Made by a program: the position numbers and the translations under genes. The notes below the pieces were generated by a model, which did not search any database, was not told where the DNA came from, and saw only the letters and a program-made list of their open reading frames with translations. DNA of 10,611 nt. It comes from an uncultured Clostridium sp. Lineage in GTDB: Bacteria > Bacillota_A > Clostridia > Lachnospirales > Lachnospiraceae. The stretch lies in assembly GCA_945836785.1 (NCBI GenBank), contig CAMAMD010000040.1, forward strand, positions 1-10,611. Reading direction: 5' to 3'. Shown piece after piece: positions 7,256 to 10,611 of the stretch; within the stretch, counting starts at the first letter, position 1; each line of letters starts with the position of its first letter.

Positions 7256-7825
7256 TTATGAGAACTCTTTCAGCACATCCATCATCGTACTCCTCGTCAG
7301 ATATTCGTATATTTCTGACAATTCCTTTGGTTCAATCATAAAATCTCGTTTTATCCATGTAATTGCCACATAGCACATGGACTGTGCATAATACTCCGCC
7401 ACAATATCTCTTGACAGCCACACATAGCGATAATGCTTTCCGCCATACAGCTCGTCCATCACATCGAGCAACAGTTTTGTCACCTCATGCCGTGCCATGC
7501 TCTCAAAAGAGTTCTGCCCCTCAATTTTAACAGCATTCGTGTAAAATTCACGATCGTTCTTAATATTGGAAAAAAGTAATGCCAGCCCCTCCGTTATCAT
7601 ATGATTCATGAGTAACGGTCTCACCGGGCGTAGCAAATCCTCCCTGATAATATATTCCAGGAGTTCATATTTATCACTGAAATGATTATAAAACGTAGGT
7701 CTGATTACGCCAGCCATATCTGTTATGTCTTTTATCGTAATTTTCTCCATCGGCATTCTGCGAAGCAATTGTTTCATGCTGTCAGCCAAAGCCTGTTTGG
7801 TATCTTTTCTTCCGCTTACTTTCAC
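7256..7825 (-). CDS. TetR-family transcriptional regulator
   Basis: This 189-residue protein has an N-terminal TetR DNA-binding domain. The helix-turn-helix lies at about residues 28-50 (ITIKDITDMAGVIRPTFYNHF), followed by the usual SDKYELLEYII. The remainder is helical and matches the Firmicutes-type TetR C-terminal ligand/dimer domain (TetR_C_8-like) in length and pattern. The start is a GTG at 7825, chosen because AAGAGG lies 8 nt upstream and the domain begins correctly. A 6-bp inverted repeat, ATGCAC-TGAC-GTGCAT (7848-7863), lies upstream and could be an autoregulatory site. The gene precedes the MMPL operon on the same strand and most likely represses it through the palindromes at 7025-7145. 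The inducer is unknown. Confidence 0.9.
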   Translation of the reverse strand: MKVSGRKDTKQALADSMKQLLRRMPMEKITIKDITDMAGVIRPTFYNHFSDKYELLEYIIREDLLRPVRPLLMNHMITEGLALLFSNIKNDREFYTNAVKIEGQNSFESMARHEVTKLLLDVMDELYGGKHYRYVWLSRDIVAEYYAQSMCYVAITWIKRDFMIEPKELSEIYEYLTRSTMMDVLKEFS

Positions 7826-7847
7826 TATTATCGCCTCTTATCCTTCC

Positions 7848-7863
7848 ATGCACTGACGTGCAT
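7848..7863. promoter_or_regulatory. Small inverted repeat before the TetR gene
   Basis: ATGCAC and GTGCAT flank TGAC in the 61-nt gap between the cardiolipin synthase stop and the TetR start. It may be an operator or just a short chance repeat. It shares no obvious sequence with the palindromes before the MMPL gene, and no good promoter accompanies it. Confidence 0.25.
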
Positions 7864-7886
7864 TGCCTGTCATATCATAACTATGA

Positions 7887-9518
7887 CTACAAAAGCGGTG
7901 CGATCAAGCGAAGAATCGCCTGGCAAAACCGTTTTGCACCACTCATTTTTTCAATCTCCTCCAGCGTCACCTCATCACACACGGTAAGGGTCTGCATATA
8001 ATCATCCTTGATATCATAAATCGTCCCGGAATTAAACATCCACACACCACACTCAAAATGCAGATACAAACTCCGATAATCAAAATTGATTGTCCCCACC
8101 GTGGCAACCGTATCGTCCATCACTACGGTTTTCGCATGAATAAATCCCGGCGTGTACTGATAGATCTTCACTCCCGCTTTAATCAGATGATAATAATAAG
8201 ACTGTGTCACCATGTACACCAGTTTTTTATCAGGAACTCCCGGTGTAATAATACGCACATCTATACCACTTTTTGCCGCCAGTGTAAGGGCAGTAAACAT
8301 TTCGTTATCTATAATTAAATACGGCGTTGTAATATAAATATATTTCTTTGCCTTATTAATCATATTGAGATAAATATTTTCACCCACTATTTCATCATCC
8401 ACAGGCGTATCCCCATAAGGCTGGATATACCCGTCAGAATATGCAGGTGTTGTTTTATGTGCAAGCGGTGCATACTGCATATAATCAATCTCATCCGATT
8501 CTTTCGTAACAAGCTTCCATGTCTGCAAAAACATAATCGTAAGATTCCAGACTGCTTCCCCTTTCAGCATGATGCCTGTATCTTTCCAGTGTCCGAATCT
8601 GGATTGTTTGTTAATATATTCATCTGCCAGATTAATGCCGCCGGTAAAACCGGTATGTCCGTCGATAACCGTTATCTTTCTGTGATCCCGATTATTCTGG
8701 CGCAGATTAATAACCGGTGCAATCGGATTAAACGGAACTGCTTTGATACCGGCTGCCTCCATCTCACGTGTAAATCTGGATGGCATCCACATCGCACAGC
8801 CAAAATCATCATAAATCAACCTGACATCCACGCCCGCTGCAGCTTTCTTTTTCAATATATCCAGAACAGTGTCCCACATCTCTCCCTGCTTAATAATAAA
8901 GTACTCCATAAATATAAAATGCTTTGCCTTATTAAGCTCCTCCACAAGACATTTGAAATTATCTTCACCAAGTGGAAAATATTTTACGGATGTATTCTTA
9001 TATGCCGGATATCCGGCGTACTTCGAGATATACGTAGACTGAACACTGGCACTCTTACTCAGCTCCCTGATTTCCGACTGTATGGCTCCATCATCCGGGA
9101 GATACTGAAATGTATCCAGATGATTTTCCTGTGCCTCCTTTAAGAACTTTGCCCTCGTTCTGTTACCTGCCAGAAAAATATACAGTGCCCCTCCTACCAG
9201 CGGCATCGACAAAATCAGGACAACCCATACCAGCTTATATGCGGGATTTTCCTGTTTATTGATAATAAATAGAACCACCAAAGTAGATAGTAACAGGGCA
9301 GCGGTACGCCAATACAAAATATATTCCTTCATAATTCCATATACACAAAAAAGGAATATAATCTGCACCACAATTAAAAGCACAATGATAGCCAGTTTAA
9401 AAATCGCCGTTCTTCTGGACATATCAGCAGAACCAATATGTGATTGTTTCGGTGTCTTTTTTCTTTTTTCCTCTTTCATTCCGAAATGATCCACCCCCTG
9501 GACATTCATTCCCCGCAT
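7887..9518 (-). CDS. cls: Cardiolipin synthase (phospholipase D family)
   Basis: Cardiolipin synthase joins two phosphatidylglycerol molecules into cardiolipin and glycerol at the membrane. The 543-residue protein has a charged N-terminal tail of about 35 residues and three hydrophobic segments (about 38-60, 68-88 and 93-115). Two phospholipase D domains follow. Both catalytic HxKxxxxD motifs are intact: HRKITVID near 278, followed by GFTGGINLADEY, and HAKTVVMD near 461, followed by GTINFDYRS. Length and layout fit bacterial Cls with a slightly long N-terminus. The start at 9518 is 14 nt after the methyltransferase stop, which suggests coupled translation. An ATG at 9479, preceded by a G-rich GGGGGTGG, is a real alternative and would remove 13 residues. 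The TetR gene follows after 61 nt. Confidence 0.93.
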   Translation of the reverse strand: MRGMNVQGVDHFGMKEEKRKKTPKQSHIGSADMSRRTAIFKLAIIVLLIVVQIIFLFCVYGIMKEYILYWRTAALLLSTLVVLFIINKQENPAYKLVWVVLILSMPLVGGALYIFLAGNRTRAKFLKEAQENHLDTFQYLPDDGAIQSEIRELSKSASVQSTYISKYAGYPAYKNTSVKYFPLGEDNFKCLVEELNKAKHFIFMEYFIIKQGEMWDTVLDILKKKAAAGVDVRLIYDDFGCAMWMPSRFTREMEAAGIKAVPFNPIAPVINLRQNNRDHRKITVIDGHTGFTGGINLADEYINKQSRFGHWKDTGIMLKGEAVWNLTIMFLQTWKLVTKESDEIDYMQYAPLAHKTTPAYSDGYIQPYGDTPVDDEIVGENIYLNMINKAKKYIYITTPYLIIDNEMFTALTLAAKSGIDVRIITPGVPDKKLVYMVTQSYYYHLIKAGVKIYQYTPGFIHAKTVVMDDTVATVGTINFDYRSLYLHFECGVWMFNSGTIYDIKDDYMQTLTVCDEVTLEEIEKMSGAKRFCQAILRLIAPLL

Positions 9519-9532
9519 TTAACTGTCGTTTC

Positions 9533-10396
9533 TTAAACAGATACCCATCTTCCGGAAGCCCCACACGGCAATACAAGCCCTGACTCTGTTACCGGAAGTC
9601 CGATTTCCTGGGATTCCACATATCCTCCGAATCTGCTTTTTACCTCCGTGGATATCATATATGTCAACACCGCTGGAGCAAGCCCGGTGGTATAGGAATT
9701 CACTAAAAAGAACAAGGGATTATCGCTGAGCAGTCCCGCTGTAAGTGCGATAAACGGATGTATCTTCTCCTCCAGTTTCCATATTTCCCCTTTGGGACCA
9801 CGCCCATAAGATGGCGGATCCATAATAATACCATCATAGCGGTTCCCCCGCCGCAGTTCCCTTTCGACAAATTTGACACAATCATCCACCAGCCATCTGA
9901 TTGGTGCTTCCCCAAGCCCTGATAATACTGCATTTTCCTTTGCCCATGTTACCATTCCCTTTGAAGCATCCACATGCGTAACCTGTGCTCCCGCCTGTGC
10001 TGCCGCCAGAGTTGCACCGCCGGTATACGCAAAAAGATTTAATACCTTGACAGGACGTTCGGCTTTTTTGATGATATCTCCAAACCAATCCCAATTGACC
10101 GCCTGTTCCGGGAACAAACCTGTATGTTTAAACGCAAAAGGTTTCAGATTAAATTTCAGCTCCTTATACCCTATCGTCCACTGTTCAGGCAGATTCATAA
10201 ACTCCCATTCACCGCCACCCTTGCTGCTTCTATGATAATGTCCATTCAAATGATTCCACGCCGGATTTTTCTTCGGCGTGTCCCACAGCACCTGTGGATC
10301 CGGGCGGAGCAAGGTATACTTTCCCCAGCGTTCCAGCTTTTCTCCCTGCGAGCAGTCTATAATTTCATAATCCTTCCATTCATCTGCAACCCACAT
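9533..10396 (-). CDS. RlmI-like class I SAM-dependent RNA methyltransferase
   Basis: This 287-residue protein of the COG1092 (RlmI/RlmK-type) rRNA methyltransferase group carries motif I, VLNLFAYTGGAT (about residues 118-129), and an acidic motif II, THVDAS. The catalytic-region motif MDPPSYGRGPKGE follows at about 192-204. Relatives methylate 23S rRNA bases. RlmI itself makes m5C and has an N-terminal PUA domain, which is missing here, so the exact base and target are uncertain. The ATG at 10396 has AAGGGA about 9 nt upstream and a very good promoter about 50 nt beyond. It appears to be the first gene of the transcript that continues into cardiolipin synthase. Confidence 0.88.
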   Translation of the reverse strand: MWVADEWKDYEIIDCSQGEKLERWGKYTLLRPDPQVLWDTPKKNPAWNHLNGHYHRSSKGGGEWEFMNLPEQWTIGYKELKFNLKPFAFKHTGLFPEQAVNWDWFGDIIKKAERPVKVLNLFAYTGGATLAAAQAGAQVTHVDASKGMVTWAKENAVLSGLGEAPIRWLVDDCVKFVERELRRGNRYDGIIMDPPSYGRGPKGEIWKLEEKIHPFIALTAGLLSDNPLFFLVNSYTTGLAPAVLTYMISTEVKSRFGGYVESQEIGLPVTESGLVLPCGASGRWVSV

Positions 10397-10455
10397 AATA
10401 TATATCCCTTCATCTTAATCAAACACTTAAATTTACGTCTATCATTGGTACACTT

Positions 10456-10484
10456 ATTATAGACATCGATTTCATATAAGTCAA
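10456..10484 (-). promoter_or_regulatory. Strong sigma-A promoter for the methyltransferase-cls transcript
   Basis: On the minus strand TTGACT (-35, 10479-10484, five of six bases) and a perfect TATAAT (-10, 10456-10461) are separated by exactly 17 nt. Initiation near 10449 gives a leader of about 50 nt that ends in the AAGGGA ribosome binding site of the gene starting at 10396. Confidence 0.8.
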
Positions 10485-10540
10485 GGCAAGGCCACCACAA
10501 GAAGAACTTGCATCCTTAAGCAGAAAGTTTACATCAAAAC

Positions 10541-10606
10541 AGAGCGGGAGCTGTCACACGAAGGTCATATGGCATGTATATATGGATAATTCGGAAAACC
10601 CGCTCT
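10541..10606. repeat. Inverted repeat with long loop at the right edge
   Basis: AGAGCGGG (10541-10548) and CCCGCTCT (10599-10606) form an 8-bp GC-rich stem around a 50-nt, AT-rich loop. The flank runs to the window end. On the minus strand GTTTTG follows, so it could be a terminator for a gene beyond the edge. It could also be part of an interspersed intergenic repeat. No ORF with a credible start or family is visible here. Confidence 0.35.
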
Positions 10607-10611
10607 CGCTC

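Noticed and set aside
8457..9143. Long plus-strand open frame of 228 codons opposite cardiolipin synthase
   Set aside because: It is antisense to the catalytic domains, has many Cys, His and Ile residues typical of shadow frames, and has no convincing RBS or domain.
9703..10094. Alternative minus-strand reading frames inside the RNA methyltransferase gene
   Set aside because: They overlap a gene with clear SAM-binding and catalytic motifs and show no family pattern.
1..10611. CRISPR array, tRNA or rRNA genes
   Set aside because: No regularly spaced direct repeats, tRNA-like cloverleaf or rRNA sequence was recognised by reading both strands.

Overview
The window looks like chromosomal DNA from a low-to-mid GC anaerobic Bacillota, most plausibly a Lachnospiraceae-type Clostridia. 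This is an inference from AAGGAGG-type ribosome binding sites, sigma-A-like promoters, the Firmicutes-type TetR regulator and the MMPL plus heptad-repeat protein pair. All recognisable genes lie on the minus strand, so transcription runs from high to low coordinates.

Reading in the direction of transcription, positions 10611-10397 hold a structured, gene-free stretch and a very good promoter. The promoter drives a PUA-less RlmI-type SAM-dependent RNA methyltransferase (9533-10396), followed 14 nt later by a cardiolipin synthase (7887-9518) and, after a 61-nt gap, a TetR regulator (7256-7825). No terminator is visible between these three genes. A 263-nt regulatory gap with a perfect 27-bp palindrome and a second bulged hairpin then leads to an MMPL/RND-type membrane exporter (4854-6992) and a 695-residue exported heptad-repeat protein (2722-4809). 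A strong hairpin with a T-run at 2627-2657 closes this group. Together the genes suggest an envelope-focused unit: phospholipid synthesis, a lipid or hydrophobic-substrate exporter, an extracytoplasmic partner and their likely repressor.

Downstream, a separate promoter (TTGACA-17-AATAAT) drives a METTL25/RRNAD1-like methyltransferase (1262-2459). Its SAM-binding motif is interrupted by a one-base frameshift in an A5 run. Next come a small hairpin and a two-pass membrane protein of unknown function (408-1190), closed by a 14-bp-stem terminator (341-380).

The left 300 nt differ in style. They contain a promoter, an attenuator-like hairpin, possible leader ORFs, an oriT-like inverted repeat followed by AAGTGCG, and a strong RBS with ATG for a gene running off the left edge. 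This may be the edge of a mobile or conjugative element, but the identity is not proven by what is visible.
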